Shown here: positions 1-7,580 of the stretch, one piece after another
Layout: every line of letters starts with the position of its first letter
Numbering within the stretch: position 1 is the stretch's first letter
Assembly (NCBI GenBank): GCA_030041475.1
Contig: JASHNU010000004.1
Location: forward strand, 1-64,000
Origin: Candidatus Sulfotelmatobacter sp.
GTDB taxonomy: Bacteria; Acidobacteriota; Terriglobia; Terriglobales; Acidobacteriaceae
DNA: 64,000 nt
Direction of reading: 5' to 3'
Made by a program: the position numbers and the translations under genes
The notes under the pieces: model-generated
Seen by the model: the letters and a program-made list of their open reading frames with translations, nothing else
Databases searched by the model: none
What the model was told of the DNA's origin: nothing

Positions 1-1
1 G

Positions 2-301
2 AAGCTGGTGGACTATGTGCGCACGGGCAATTCGATGCTGAGCGTGAACCTGCCGCATTGCCATCTGGAGTTTGAGGAGGGGTCACACCGGCTGATGCAT
101 ATCCATCACAACGTGCCGGGCATTTTGCGGGCGATCAACGACATTCTGGCCGACCGCGGGATCAACATCGAGCGGCAGGTGCTGGATACGCGCGGGAATT
201 TGGGCTATGCGATTTATGACATCAATCGCGCGTGCGACGAGGAGTTGATGGCGCAGTTGCGGGCGGTGCCGCATACGATTGCGGTGCGAAGAGGGGAGTG
301 A
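2..301 (+). CDS. serA: D-3-phosphoglycerate dehydrogenase, C-terminal ACT domain (partial)
   Basis: This is the 3' end of a gene that begins before the window. The readable part is an ACT domain: the segment RLMHIHHNVPGILRAINDIL, followed by a GYAIYDI strand, matches the regulatory end of E. coli-type SerA, which binds serine as feedback inhibitor. SerA oxidises 3-phosphoglycerate in the first step of serine synthesis in the cytoplasm. The catalytic and NAD-binding domains are outside the window, so the assignment rests on the ACT domain and its SerA-like spacing. Another ACT-tailed dehydrogenase remains possible. The next gene on the same strand starts 163 nt downstream. Confidence 0.85.
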   Translation, partial: KLVDYVRTGNSMLSVNLPHCHLEFEEGSHRLMHIHHNVPGILRAINDILADRGINIERQVLDTRGNLGYAIYDINRACDEELMAQLRAVPHTIAVRRGE

Positions 302-464
302 AAAGGATGCGAGCCAGGCGCGCGATTCATTGGCAAATAAGGAAGGTCGCCTCGAGCTTGTTGCGACGCAAAGAGCGCGTCGCGCGCGGTGGCTCCCCTA
401 GGTCCCTCGACTCGGCAACAAGCGCCTCGCTCGGGATGACAAAGTTTACAAGTGAGGAGAACTC
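301..464. repeat. Intergenic spacer with GATGACA-type dispersed repeat
   Basis: The gap between serA and the SDR gene holds no convincing gene. It is GC-rich with short self-complementary tracts and ends with CGCTCGGGATGACAAAGTT (near 427-446). Related endings occur at about 46951-46973 (GCCCAGGATGACAAGGTT), 30179-30199 (CGCTCAGCATGACAGAAC) and 5043-5056 (CTTCGGGATGACGCAG). I read this as one copy of a dispersed intergenic repeat of unknown function. Confidence 0.4.
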
Positions 465-1271
465 ATGCGTGGATTGAAAGATAAGCGCGTGTTGATTACC
501 GGTGGGGCGAGCGGAATTGGCGCGGCTACGGCGCGGCGGTTTCTGGAAGAGGGGTCGCGGGTGTGCGTGCTCGATCGCGATGCCGAGGCTTGCGAGCGGA
601 TGCGCCACGAGATGGCGGGCCAGAGCGGCTCGGCCGGCGTTCTTTCGGCTGGCTTCTTCTCGGCGATCATTGCCGACGTGACCGATCTGATGCAGGTGGA
701 GGCGGCGTTTGCGGAGGCGATCCTGCTGATGGGCGGCGAAGGTGTGGATGTGGTTGTGAACAATGCGGGCATCAGCATCCGGCATAAATTTTTGGACATC
801 ACGCCGGAGGAGTGGGAGCGCATTCTGGCGGTCAACCTGACGGGCGTGTTCTACGTGGCGCAGACCGCGGCGCGGCATATGTGGGAACGTTTTTCTGGAA
901 GTCAGGGTTCGGGAGTGATTCTGCAGACGGCGTCGACGAACGGAATTGTCGGGCAGCCTTTCTATGCCGATTACAACGCGACCAAGGCGGGTGTGATTGA
1001 GCTGACCAAGACGATGGCGCTCGAACTGGCGCCGAAGGTGCGGGTGTGCGCAGTGGCTCCGGGATATGTGCTCACGCCGATGCAGCGGGCGGAATACACC
1101 GACGCGATGCTTGAGGAGGTGAACCGTAAGGTTCCGCTCGGGCGGCATGCGTCGCCGGAAGAGGTTGCGGGGTTGTTCGCGTATCTGGCATCGGACGACG
1201 CGGGGTATGTGACCGGGCAGGTGATCACGATTGACGGCGGCGAAACGGCGGGCGGGCTGGCGAGCCGATGA
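465..1271 (+). CDS. SDR-family NAD(P)-dependent oxidoreductase
   Basis: A 268-residue classical short-chain dehydrogenase. The Rossmann motif TGGASGIG is at residues 12-19, NNAG at 99-102, and the catalytic set is Ser157, Tyr170 and Lys174 (YNATK). The tail VTGQVITIDGG is the usual cofactor and substrate-loop end of the glucose dehydrogenase/3-oxoacyl reductase type. Compared with typical members there seems to be a short Gly/Ser/Ala-rich insertion around residues 52-67. The start is supported by GAGGAG about 5 nt upstream of ATG. The substrate cannot be told from sequence. It lies between serA and a ProC-like gene, all on the same strand, so an amino-acid-linked role is possible but unproven. 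Confidence 0.85.
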   Translation: MRGLKDKRVLITGGASGIGAATARRFLEEGSRVCVLDRDAEACERMRHEMAGQSGSAGVLSAGFFSAIIADVTDLMQVEAAFAEAILLMGGEGVDVVVNNAGISIRHKFLDITPEEWERILAVNLTGVFYVAQTAARHMWERFSGSQGSGVILQTASTNGIVGQPFYADYNATKAGVIELTKTMALELAPKVRVCAVAPGYVLTPMQRAEYTDAMLEEVNRKVPLGRHASPEEVAGLFAYLASDDAGYVTGQVITIDGGETAGGLASR

Positions 1272-1275
1272 TGTG

Positions 1276-1322
1276 GCTGCCGAGCTGCGCTCGGCCGGAC
1301 AGCCGAGGGCGGCTGTCCCACA
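1276..1322. repeat. Dispersed hairpin repeat, copy 1 (GCTGCCGAG family)
   Basis: The segment begins GCTGCCGAGCTGCGCTCG and ends GACAGCCGAGGGCGGCTGTC. An almost identical segment occurs at 5063-5110. The two copies differ mainly in the few bases between the halves. Both sit directly after genes and can fold on themselves (GACAGCC with GGCTGTC), so they may act as transcript ends or be small mobile repeats. Confidence 0.6.
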
Positions 1323-1331
1323 TTGTTCAGG

Positions 1332-2126
1332 ATGAAAACCACTTTGTTTCTCGGCGCGGGGCGCATTACTGGTGCGCTGGCGGCGGGGCTGCGGCTGGCT
1401 GGTGATAAGCGGACGATCGTTGCCTACGATCGGAATGCGGAAAAGCTGCGGGCACTGTGGCGGGAGTCGCGCGTGGAGCTGGCGCGCGATTTGAAGTCGG
1501 CGATCGAGCACGCGGAGATGTTGATCGTCGCCGTACGGCCACGGTCGGTGAAAGAGATGCTCGCTGAGGTGGCAGCTTGCAGCGCGGCGCCGCCGAAGTT
1601 GTGCATCAGTCTGGCGGCGGGCGTGCCGTTGCGGAATTTGCAAGCCTGGCTTGGGCCTCCGGTGCGTTGGGTGCGCGCCATGCCGAGCCCGGTATGCCGG
1701 ATTGGAAAAGGACTAACGGCGTTGTGTTTCGATCGAGGAGTTTCGAAGGCGGAGCGCGCACGTGTACGGAAGTTCTTTGAACAAGTGGGGCCGGTGCTCG
1801 AGTTGCGCGAAGAGCAGATGGATGCGCTTACGGCAGTGTACTCTCCCAGCCACGGATATCATGCGCTGGCGAAGCTGGCTGCGGCGGCGCAGAGGGCAGG
1901 GCTCGATCGCAACACGGCTTTGATCGCGGCGGCACATGCGCTGGCGGATGGAATCGAGTACTGGCGCCGTAGTGGTCAGAGTCTGGACGAGTTGTTGCAC
2001 GAAGCGGCCACGCCGGGAGGGACTGCCGCAGCCACCATGGCGGCGATGGATAAGTCCGGTTATGCTCGCGCTGTGACGAATGGAATCCGGGCGGGGATCC
2101 GGCAAGCGCGGCGGAATGCGACGTGA
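1332..2126 (+). CDS. proC: Pyrroline-5-carboxylate reductase-like protein
   Basis: A 264-residue protein of the ProC family, which reduces pyrroline-5-carboxylate to proline with NAD(P)H. The N-terminal nucleotide-binding loop LGAGRITG (residues 7-14), the central AVRP segment and the C-terminal block ATPGGTAAATMAAMDKSG match the dimerisation part of the family. An in-frame TTG lies 9 nt upstream; I prefer the ATG at 1332. The sequence is more divergent than housekeeping ProC (for example the catalytic-loop region), so it could be a ProC paralogue acting on another cyclic imine. It follows the SDR gene by 60 nt, with a repeat in between. Confidence 0.7.
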   Translation: MKTTLFLGAGRITGALAAGLRLAGDKRTIVAYDRNAEKLRALWRESRVELARDLKSAIEHAEMLIVAVRPRSVKEMLAEVAACSAAPPKLCISLAAGVPLRNLQAWLGPPVRWVRAMPSPVCRIGKGLTALCFDRGVSKAERARVRKFFEQVGPVLELREEQMDALTAVYSPSHGYHALAKLAAAAQRAGLDRNTALIAAAHALADGIEYWRRSGQSLDELLHEAATPGGTAAATMAAMDKSGYARAVTNGIRAGIRQARRNAT

Positions 2127-2174
2127 TGCGCGGTGGTATCGACGTCCCGGTTACCTTTGTCACCATCCGGCGGG

Positions 2175-2190
2175 CGTGAAGTCTGTCACA
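2175..2190. promoter_or_regulatory. CRP-like palindrome upstream of PilZ gene
   Basis: CGTGA-AGTCTG-TCACA fits the CRP/FNR-family pattern TGTGA-N6-TCACA with one mismatch in the left half. It lies 72 nt upstream of the ATG at 2263. Three further sites of the same form occur in intergenic DNA of this window (7149, 7346, 34140). Binding is inferred from the pattern only. Confidence 0.45.
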
Positions 2191-2262
2191 ATAAAAAGTG
2201 CGGCGCCTCCCCCAAATTCTTACGGATCTCTTCCACGAGCGATACGCTGCTCGGAGCTCGGC

Positions 2263-2736
2263 ATGGAACTTCTGACACCCAAAGCGACCCGACGTAGCAC
2301 GCGCGTCCGCGTGGAGATTCCGGTCAGTGTGATCAGTCTGGATCGGCGTCGTCCGTTCGGCGAAAAATGCGTGGTGTTGATCGTGAGCGCGCAGGGATGC
2401 GGATTCCGCAGTTCCGAGGCGCTCGAGATCGAGACTCCGCTCATGTTGAGCGGGTTGCCGGGTGGAGGCAGCGTGACGGCGCGCGTGGCCAATTGCCTGC
2501 CTCTCGGCAACGATGGCAAGTTTTATCTGATTGGCGCGGCGCTTTACACACACGGCAACGTGTGGGGGATTGCCAATCCTCCGGAGGATTGGAAGATGGC
2601 GGCGCACGACACGCCCGTGCCACCGGCTGCGAGCAGCGAAGCGGCGGCGACGGCTCCGCAGTTGAAGATCAACAAGAAAGCCTGGCCCTACAATTTGTTT
2701 GCGGAAGGCACGGAGAGCCATCCGGGACAGAAGTAG
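2263..2736 (+). CDS. PilZ-domain-like protein
   Basis: A 157-residue soluble protein. After a basic start (KATRRSTRVRVEIPVSV, residues 7-23) it contains the pattern expected of PilZ domains: an R-rich N-terminal lead and a strand with VSAQGCGFRSSEALE in the position of the D/NxSxxG motif. PilZ domains bind cyclic di-GMP in many proteins, but the canonical RxxxR and D/NxSxxG residues are imperfect here, so ligand binding is uncertain. The reading frame is open further upstream; ATG 2263 is chosen because the upstream peptide looks non-coding and a CRP-like site lies there. The last 40 residues are Ala/Pro-rich and probably disordered. A second PilZ-like gene follows at 2944. Confidence 0.6.
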   Translation: MELLTPKATRRSTRVRVEIPVSVISLDRRRPFGEKCVVLIVSAQGCGFRSSEALEIETPLMLSGLPGGGSVTARVANCLPLGNDGKFYLIGAALYTHGNVWGIANPPEDWKMAAHDTPVPPAASSEAAATAPQLKINKKAWPYNLFAEGTESHPGQK

Positions 2737-2750
2737 TCTGGAGCCCTTCT

Positions 2751-2834
2751 TTCGCCCCTTCGGGGCTCGCTCCTCTTCCTGGCAACGGCCCACGGCTTAC
2801 GCCGTGGGCTGCATTCTTTCGCCGCTGCGCGGCA
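2751..2834. repeat. Array of three short perfect hairpins
   Basis: Three stems follow each other after the PilZ gene: GCCCC/GGGGC with a TTC loop (2754-2766), GCCCACGGC/GCCGTGGGC with a TTAC loop (2788-2809), and GCCGC/GCGGC with a TGC loop (2821-2833). Similar stem-tetraloop arrays occur at 3382-3394 and 20079-20133. No T-tract follows, so this is better seen as an intergenic repeat than a standard terminator. Confidence 0.6.
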
Positions 2835-2943
2835 TCTCAAATGTAAAGTTAAGTAGAGGAGATCAGCTTCGGCTCGTTTTCGACGGCGGTGTCGGCGCTT
2901 TGGTAACTTCGCTTTCCCTTCAACTGCCTGCCATACTCTCGGT

Positions 2944-3342
2944 ATGGCCGACCCGGATCAGACAACCGCCGCGACCACTCCCGCTCAGAACAAGTTGACG
3001 TCGCGGCCGTTTCGCGTGAAGCTGCGCGGATCGGTTCTGGTGCTGATGCGCTTGCCGAACAAGCGGGACGTGCGGGCGGCGATCCATCAGTTGTCGGTGA
3101 CCGGGGGCGTGGTGCATCTGGAGAAGCCGCTTGACGAGAAGCTGCAGGTCGAGATGGTCTTTCACATCGGCGAAGCCACGGTGCGAGAGAAAGCGCAGAT
3201 GCTGTTTCCCATGTGGGCGACGCAGGGTTGGATGCAGCCCTTCCGTTTCGTGGAAATGTCGGACGAGAGCCGCGCGAGTCTGGATGCAAGTTTGAAATCG
3301 TATCTGGGAGATGCGGCGCAGAGCGCATCGTCGGGCGCGTAG
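2944..3342 (+). CDS. PilZ-domain-like protein
   Basis: A 132-residue protein. Residues 20-50 (RPFRVKLRGSVLVLMRLPNK), then RAAIHQLSVTGGVVHLEKPL, resemble a PilZ barrel: a basic lead, then xLSxxGG in place of D/NxSxxG. This is the kind of small single-domain PilZ protein that binds cyclic di-GMP or acts as a non-binding adaptor; the weak motif leaves both open. The C-terminus is Ala/Ser-rich. It lies 207 nt after another PilZ-like gene, separated by a hairpin array, so the two need not be co-transcribed. A cyclic di-GMP-degrading HD-GYP protein is encoded at 27101-28084. Confidence 0.6.
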   Translation: MADPDQTTAATTPAQNKLTSRPFRVKLRGSVLVLMRLPNKRDVRAAIHQLSVTGGVVHLEKPLDEKLQVEMVFHIGEATVREKAQMLFPMWATQGWMQPFRFVEMSDESRASLDASLKSYLGDAAQSASSGA

Positions 3343-3584
3343 AGCGCGGCATTGCTCACACCCTTAGTTCGGCAAGGTACCGTCCCTACGGGACTCGGTC
3401 CCATTTCTCCGCACTTACCGGCCACTGCCGTGCCGGGCTTTCACATCGCTCTGCTGCGCGGCTGCGGCACCATCTGGTCCGGTAAAACCCATGCGACGAA
3501 AACGAGCCACACTGGCCGCGTGGTTACTGTCGTTACGATTTGCTCCGATGAGCGCTCGGCTATGATCGAGGCTGGAATGCTCTC
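3343..3584. other. Intergenic region with short hairpins
   Basis: No gene is seen. The region holds a GTCCC-TAC-GGGAC stem (3382-3394) and other short GC-rich complementary tracts like those at 2751-2834. No clear promoter could be recognised before the next gene. Confidence 0.4.
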
Positions 3585-4514
3585 ATGAAACGACTGAACT
3601 TCCTGGTTTCGCTGACCAATAACGACAACGACTACCAACAGGAGCAGGCGGCTGCGGCGGAAAGAGCTGGTCGGCGGCTGGGCGTGGACGTGACCATCGT
3701 TCATGCCTACAACGATGCCCTGAAGCAAAGCCAGCAGTTATTGCAATACATCCAGGACGCGTCGGTGAAACGTCCGGACGCGATCATGTTCGAACCAGCG
3801 GGCGGGACGGCGTTTCCGCAGGTGGCGCGCGCGGCTGTGGCGGCGGGCATCGGGTGGGTTGTGCTGAACCACGAAGCGGATTATCTGGCCGAGCTGCGCC
3901 GCACGTACAAGGTTCCAGTGTTTGGCATCAGTTCGGACCACGAGGAGATCGGCAAGATTCAGGGGCAGCAATTTGCGGCGCTGTTGCCGGAAGGTGGAAC
4001 GGTGTTGTATATCGAGGGGCCTCCAAACAGTCTGGCTGCGAAGGAACGCACGCGCGGGATGAACAAGACGAAACCGGCGAACGTGCAGGTGAAGTCGATG
4101 CGCGGGAACTGGACGGAAGAAAGCGCCTACCGCGCCGTAAATTCGTGGCTGCGTCTGCGCACTTCGCAGGAAAGTCACATCGACCTGGTCGGGGCGCAGG
4201 ACGACAGCATGGCGATGGGCGCGAGAAAAGCGTTCAGCCAAGTTCCACCGAGCGAGCGCGAGCGCTGGATGAAGTTGCCGTTCACGGGATGCGACGGCAT
4301 GCCCAAGACGGGGCAGGCGTGGGTGCGCAATGGAATGCTGGCGGCGACGATCTTTGTTCGTCAGAATACCGACCTTGCGATCGAGATGCTGGTGGAGGCA
4401 TTCAAGGGCGGAGCAACACCGCCGGAACGCAAGCTGACCGAACCGGAGTCAGTACCGTCGCTGGTGGAGTTGGTGAAGTCGGCGGTGAAGACGGGGAAGG
4501 GAGCAGGCGCGTAA
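3585..4514 (+). CDS. Periplasmic-binding-protein-like (type 1, sugar-binding) domain protein
   Basis: A 309-residue protein with the fold pattern of ribose/xylose-type substrate-binding proteins: NDNDYQQEQAAAAERAGRRLG near the start, PDAIMFEPAGG (about 63-73), GIGWVVLNHEAD, FGISSDHEEIGKIQGQQFA, VLYIEGP and LVGAQDDSMAMGARKAF. These proteins normally bind sugars for ABC import or chemotaxis in the periplasm. Here there is no signal peptide (it begins MKRLNFLVSLTNN) and no transporter genes adjoin it. It may therefore be a cytoplasmic sensor, or have lost its export signal. The ligand is unknown. Confidence 0.7.
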   Translation: MKRLNFLVSLTNNDNDYQQEQAAAAERAGRRLGVDVTIVHAYNDALKQSQQLLQYIQDASVKRPDAIMFEPAGGTAFPQVARAAVAAGIGWVVLNHEADYLAELRRTYKVPVFGISSDHEEIGKIQGQQFAALLPEGGTVLYIEGPPNSLAAKERTRGMNKTKPANVQVKSMRGNWTEESAYRAVNSWLRLRTSQESHIDLVGAQDDSMAMGARKAFSQVPPSERERWMKLPFTGCDGMPKTGQAWVRNGMLAATIFVRQNTDLAIEMLVEAFKGGATPPERKLTEPESVPSLVELVKSAVKTGKGAGA

Positions 4515-4573
4515 GTCAGAGTTTTCCCCGAGTGTGCCTAAAATGCAGGCAGAAACTGCATGGGTTACGCCTG

Positions 4574-4843
4574 ATGTCCAAGCAATTAGAACAATCACGA
4601 GAACAGTGGGAAGCGGAAATTCGGGCGCGGCAGCAAAACGTTACACCCGCCGACTATCCCGAAGGCTTGCAATATGTGAAAGGTTTGCTCAGGATAAAGC
4701 CCCAGTGGAGATTCTGGACGGGTGTCGTGGTCGCGGTCATCGGGTTCTCTTTTCTTCATTCCGAAATGCCACCGGCTATCGCGATTCTCAGCATTGCGGG
4801 AGGGTTCGCAGCGTCCATTTCCGCAACGCGTTGGAAGGATTAG
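4574..4843 (+). CDS. Small membrane protein, hypothetical
   Basis: An 89-residue protein with a charged, probably helical N-terminus (residues 1-45, many Glu/Gln/Arg) and two predicted membrane segments, FWTGVVVAVIGFSFLH and AIAILSIAGGFAASI, joined by a short loop. It ends RWKD. ATG 4574 has no strong ribosome-binding site, and the frame is open upstream inside the previous gene. No family is recognised; a two-helix inner-membrane protein is all the sequence supports. Confidence 0.5.
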   Translation: MSKQLEQSREQWEAEIRARQQNVTPADYPEGLQYVKGLLRIKPQWRFWTGVVVAVIGFSFLHSEMPPAIAILSIAGGFAASISATRWKD

Positions 4844-5136
4844 CTGGGAAGTTTCCATCCTGTCATAACATCCCCATTACACTCATTGAGCTAGATGGTG
4901 GGATCCACTTCCTACGGCCAAAAACAGCGTGGGTTCATGAAAATCCCCACCCTAAACGTCGCAAAGGACGGGTTCCATTCCTGTCTGCAGCGCTGGATTA
5001 GCTGCACACGAGATCCATCGCCCCGCTGGTGAAAGGCGCGGGGCTTCGGGATGACGCAGACCGCTGCCGAGCTGCGCTCGACTTGACAGCCGAGGGCGGC
5101 TGTCCCTACACGAACATCTCTTCTACACGAACATCT
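4844..5136. other. Intergenic region with repeat remnants
   Basis: No gene is supported. The segment around 4945-4971 (CCCACCCTAAACGTCGCAAAG) looks like a decayed copy of the CCACCCTAGCCGC repeat seen intact at 25778 and 31955. The GCTGCCGAG repeat copy 2 lies at 5063-5110. Confidence 0.4.
5063..5110. repeat. Dispersed hairpin repeat, copy 2 (GCTGCCGAG family)
   Basis: This is nearly identical to 1276-1322: GCTGCCGAGCTGCGCTCG, then GACAGCCGAGGGCGGCTGTC after a few variable bases. It sits just downstream of the reverse-strand acs gene. Confidence 0.6.
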
Positions 5137-5138
5137 CT
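5106..5138. repeat. Tandem 16-bp direct repeat
   Basis: CTACACGAACATCTCT occurs at 5106-5121 and again at 5123-5138, one base apart. The second copy overlaps the stop codon of acs. It looks like a local duplication. Confidence 0.7.
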
Positions 5139-7047
5139 AGCCAGCGCTTTTGAGTTCCTCGCGCATCTGGTGCCAGGCCTGGCGGACCTCTTCGACTGAA
5201 CCCTCGTCTTCGATGGTCGTGATGTCGCCGGGATTCTTGTCCTGAGTCACAGCTCGCAGCACGCGGCGCATGATTTTTCCGCTGCGCGTCTTGGGTACCA
5301 TATCAACGAAATTGAGTTCTCCGATCACGGCCACGGGACCGAGTTCGTGGCGGACGGTATCGAGTAGTTGTTTCTTCAAATCGTCGGAGGGGACGTTTCC
5401 CTGGCGCAAGACGACGAAAGCGGAGATCACCTCCCCGCGCAGTTCGTCGGGGCGGCCGATGACGGCGGACTCGGCGACTGCGGGGTGGGTGAGCAGAGCG
5501 GTTTCGACTTCGATCGTGCCGATGCGGTGGCCGGCGATCTTGATGATTTCGTCGGCGCGTCCGGCAAACCAGACGTAGCCATGCTCGTCGATCTGAGCGG
5601 AGTCGCCGGTGTAGTAGACGTTGGGAATGACGTTCCAGTAATCGCGGCCGTAGCGCTCCGGCTCGCCCCAGAGGGCCGGTGTTAAACCGGGGAAGGGGCG
5701 CTTGATGACCATGATGCCCTTTTCGTTCACGGCACAGGGCTTGCCGTCCAGGTTCATCACTTCGGCCTCTATGCCGGGCATGGGGATGGTTGCCGACCCC
5801 GGCTTGATGGGCAGCAGGCCGAGTCCGTAGGGATTGCCGAACATGGGGCCGCTGGTTTCGGTCTGCCACATGTGATCAATGACGGGGATGCGGCCCTTGA
5901 ACATTTTCTGCTGCAGCCATTCCCAGGCAGGCGCGTTCAGGACTTCGCCGGCGCAGAAGACTCGCTCGAGATACCGATGGTCGACTCTCGCGAGCGAATC
6001 GCCGTAACGCATGAGCAGGCGCACGGCGGTGGGTGACGTGAAGATGCCGGTGACGCGGTAGTCTTCCATCAGCGCCTTCCAGTTGCTGTCGGGCTGCGGG
6101 TAGTCAAGGGCGCCTTCGAAGGCGATGGTGGTGCAGCCGGCGATCAGCGGGGCGTAGACGATGTAGCTATGGCCGACAATCCATCCGATGTCGGAGGTGG
6201 ACCACCAGACATCGGTGGGCTTGAGCGCGAACAGCCACTTGCCCATGCTGTGAATGTGGACCTGATATCCGCCGTGGGTGTGGATGGCGAGCTTAGGTTT
6301 CGCAGTGGTGCCGGAAGTGGCGAGGATGAATGCCGGCTCGTTTGATTCCATCTCGACGTAGTCGCCGCTGTGGCCGGCGGCGTGGGCCAGAAATTCCTCC
6401 CAGGAAATGTCGCGCTCGGCCTTCATGGGAGTCGGGGCAGTGCTGCGCTTGAGCGTGATCACGCGCTCGACGGCGGCTTCGGTGGTGGCGAGTGCGTCGT
6501 CCACAATCTCTTTGAGGCGCGTCTCTTTTCCTTTGCGATACGTGAGGTCGGCGGTGAATACCAGGCGTGAGCCGCTGGCCTGAACGCGGTCGCCAAGCGC
6601 TTTCGCGCCGAAGCCGGCAAAGACGACGGAGTGAATGGCGCCAATGCGGACGCAGGCCAGCATGAGGATAATGGCTTCCGGACAGGTGGGCATGTAGAGC
6701 GTAATGCGGTCGCCCTTGTTGATGCCGAGTCCGCGGAGCGCCGCGGCGGCGCGCTCGACTTCCGCAAGCAGACTGGCGTAGGTAAAGACGCGGCGCTCGC
6801 CGCGCTCATTGAGGTAGACGAGGGCGGCGTGGCCTCCCCAGCCGCGTTTCACGTGATGGTCGAGTGCGTTATAGGCGAGATTAGTCTTACCGCCGACGAA
6901 CCATTTGAAAGTCGGACGATTCCACTCGAGCACGCGGTCCCACTTGCGGAACCAGGGCAACTGTTCAGCTGCGCTGCCCCAGAAGGTTTCAGGATCTTGC
7001 CGGGCGTCGTTGACCCACCGGTCTACGTTCGGATTCGAGAGCTGCAT
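5137..7047 (-). CDS. acs: Acetyl-CoA synthetase (AMP-forming)
   Basis: A 636-residue ANL-superfamily enzyme that activates acetate (perhaps propionate) to acyl-CoA through an acyl-AMP. The phosphate-binding loop TSGTTAKPK is near residue 245, WQTETSG carries the Trp that closes a short-chain acyl pocket, the hinge region reads YTGDSAQIDEHGYVWFAGRAD, and the catalytic lysine motif KTRSGKIMRR is near the C-terminus. The start at 7047 is chosen for a GAGGAG site 8 nt upstream; an upstream in-frame extension to 7194 is Cys/Ser-rich and unlikely. The leader has nine consecutive A residues (sense strand) 16 nt before the ATG. It is divergent from the porin gene with two CRP-like sites between. A second acs is at 12172. 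Confidence 0.9.
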   Translation of the reverse strand: MQLSNPNVDRWVNDARQDPETFWGSAAEQLPWFRKWDRVLEWNRPTFKWFVGGKTNLAYNALDHHVKRGWGGHAALVYLNERGERRVFTYASLLAEVERAAAALRGLGINKGDRITLYMPTCPEAIILMLACVRIGAIHSVVFAGFGAKALGDRVQASGSRLVFTADLTYRKGKETRLKEIVDDALATTEAAVERVITLKRSTAPTPMKAERDISWEEFLAHAAGHSGDYVEMESNEPAFILATSGTTAKPKLAIHTHGGYQVHIHSMGKWLFALKPTDVWWSTSDIGWIVGHSYIVYAPLIAGCTTIAFEGALDYPQPDSNWKALMEDYRVTGIFTSPTAVRLLMRYGDSLARVDHRYLERVFCAGEVLNAPAWEWLQQKMFKGRIPVIDHMWQTETSGPMFGNPYGLGLLPIKPGSATIPMPGIEAEVMNLDGKPCAVNEKGIMVIKRPFPGLTPALWGEPERYGRDYWNVIPNVYYTGDSAQIDEHGYVWFAGRADEIIKIAGHRIGTIEVETALLTHPAVAESAVIGRPDELRGEVISAFVVLRQGNVPSDDLKKQLLDTVRHELGPVAVIGELNFVDMVPKTRSGKIMRRVLRAVTQDKNPGDITTIEDEGSVEEVRQAWHQMREELKSAG

Positions 7048-7148
7048 CGTGGCTTCTCCTCGTTTTTTTTTGCAATGGCTGGCTGCGCCGACACAGGGCG
7101 GCAGCCTACAAGATGACGGGGATTCTGCTGCCATCCCGAAGAGCAGGC

Positions 7149-7164
7149 AGTGACTCAGATCACA
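7149..7164. promoter_or_regulatory. CRP-like palindrome near acs
   Basis: AGTGA-CTCAGA-TCACA fits TGTGA-N6-TCACA except at the first base. Its centre is about 110 nt upstream of the acs start codon. In E. coli acs is activated by CRP-cAMP; whether the same holds here is inference. Confidence 0.5.
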
Positions 7165-7345
7165 ATGCCCTGTGTTTTTACTCCAAGAGAACATGAAGGG
7201 AAGAGGTGGCGGGCTGCCTTGAGGGGACCGGCTGGGCGAGGAGGAGAGGCGGGTGGAGGTAGTCGAAATCGGTGGTGTAAAGAGTCCCAGAACGGATCAC
7301 AGACAAGCAGATGAGCAAGAAGTACTTGACTGTCGAGTGTCCTAT

Positions 7346-7361
7346 CGTGATACAAATCACA
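7346..7361. promoter_or_regulatory. CRP-like palindrome between acs and porin
   Basis: CGTGA-TACAAA-TCACA, with GTGAT/ATCAC forming perfect inverted arms. It lies about 300 nt upstream of acs and 220 nt upstream of the porin gene, so it could serve either direction. Confidence 0.5.
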
Positions 7362-7580
7362 ACCCTAGGTGAGCACACTTACATCTTCCCATGTTGAATC
7401 CGTCCTAGTGTTGCTCCCCTGTACCGTCTGAGAGAACCAAACTCGGACCAGGCACGAGGTCCCAAACCTGGGACCGGCCGTCGCGCGCACAGTCGGCAAG
7501 CCCCGCGCGCGGCAGCGCTGGACATTACCGTGACCTCATTCGAATGACACCGCCCCCCGGTCAAGGAGGAAAAATCGTTT

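Larger units (their letters stand above)
7048..7580. other. Divergent regulatory region between acs and porin
   Basis: This 533-bp region has no convincing gene. It contains two CRP-like palindromes (separate entries) and a T9 run at 7063-7071 in the acs leader. AAGGAGGA at 7563-7570 is a strong ribosome-binding site for the porin. Promoter elements could not be fixed with confidence. Confidence 0.6.

Noticed and set aside
327-1643. Long reverse frame across the SDR and ProC-like genes
   Set aside because: Arg/His-rich peptide without motifs, fully covered by two genes with clear catalytic motifs.
5106-5138. Attachment site of a mobile element
   Set aside because: The 16-bp repeat copies are only one base apart and no integrase or transposase is nearby; a local duplication is simpler.
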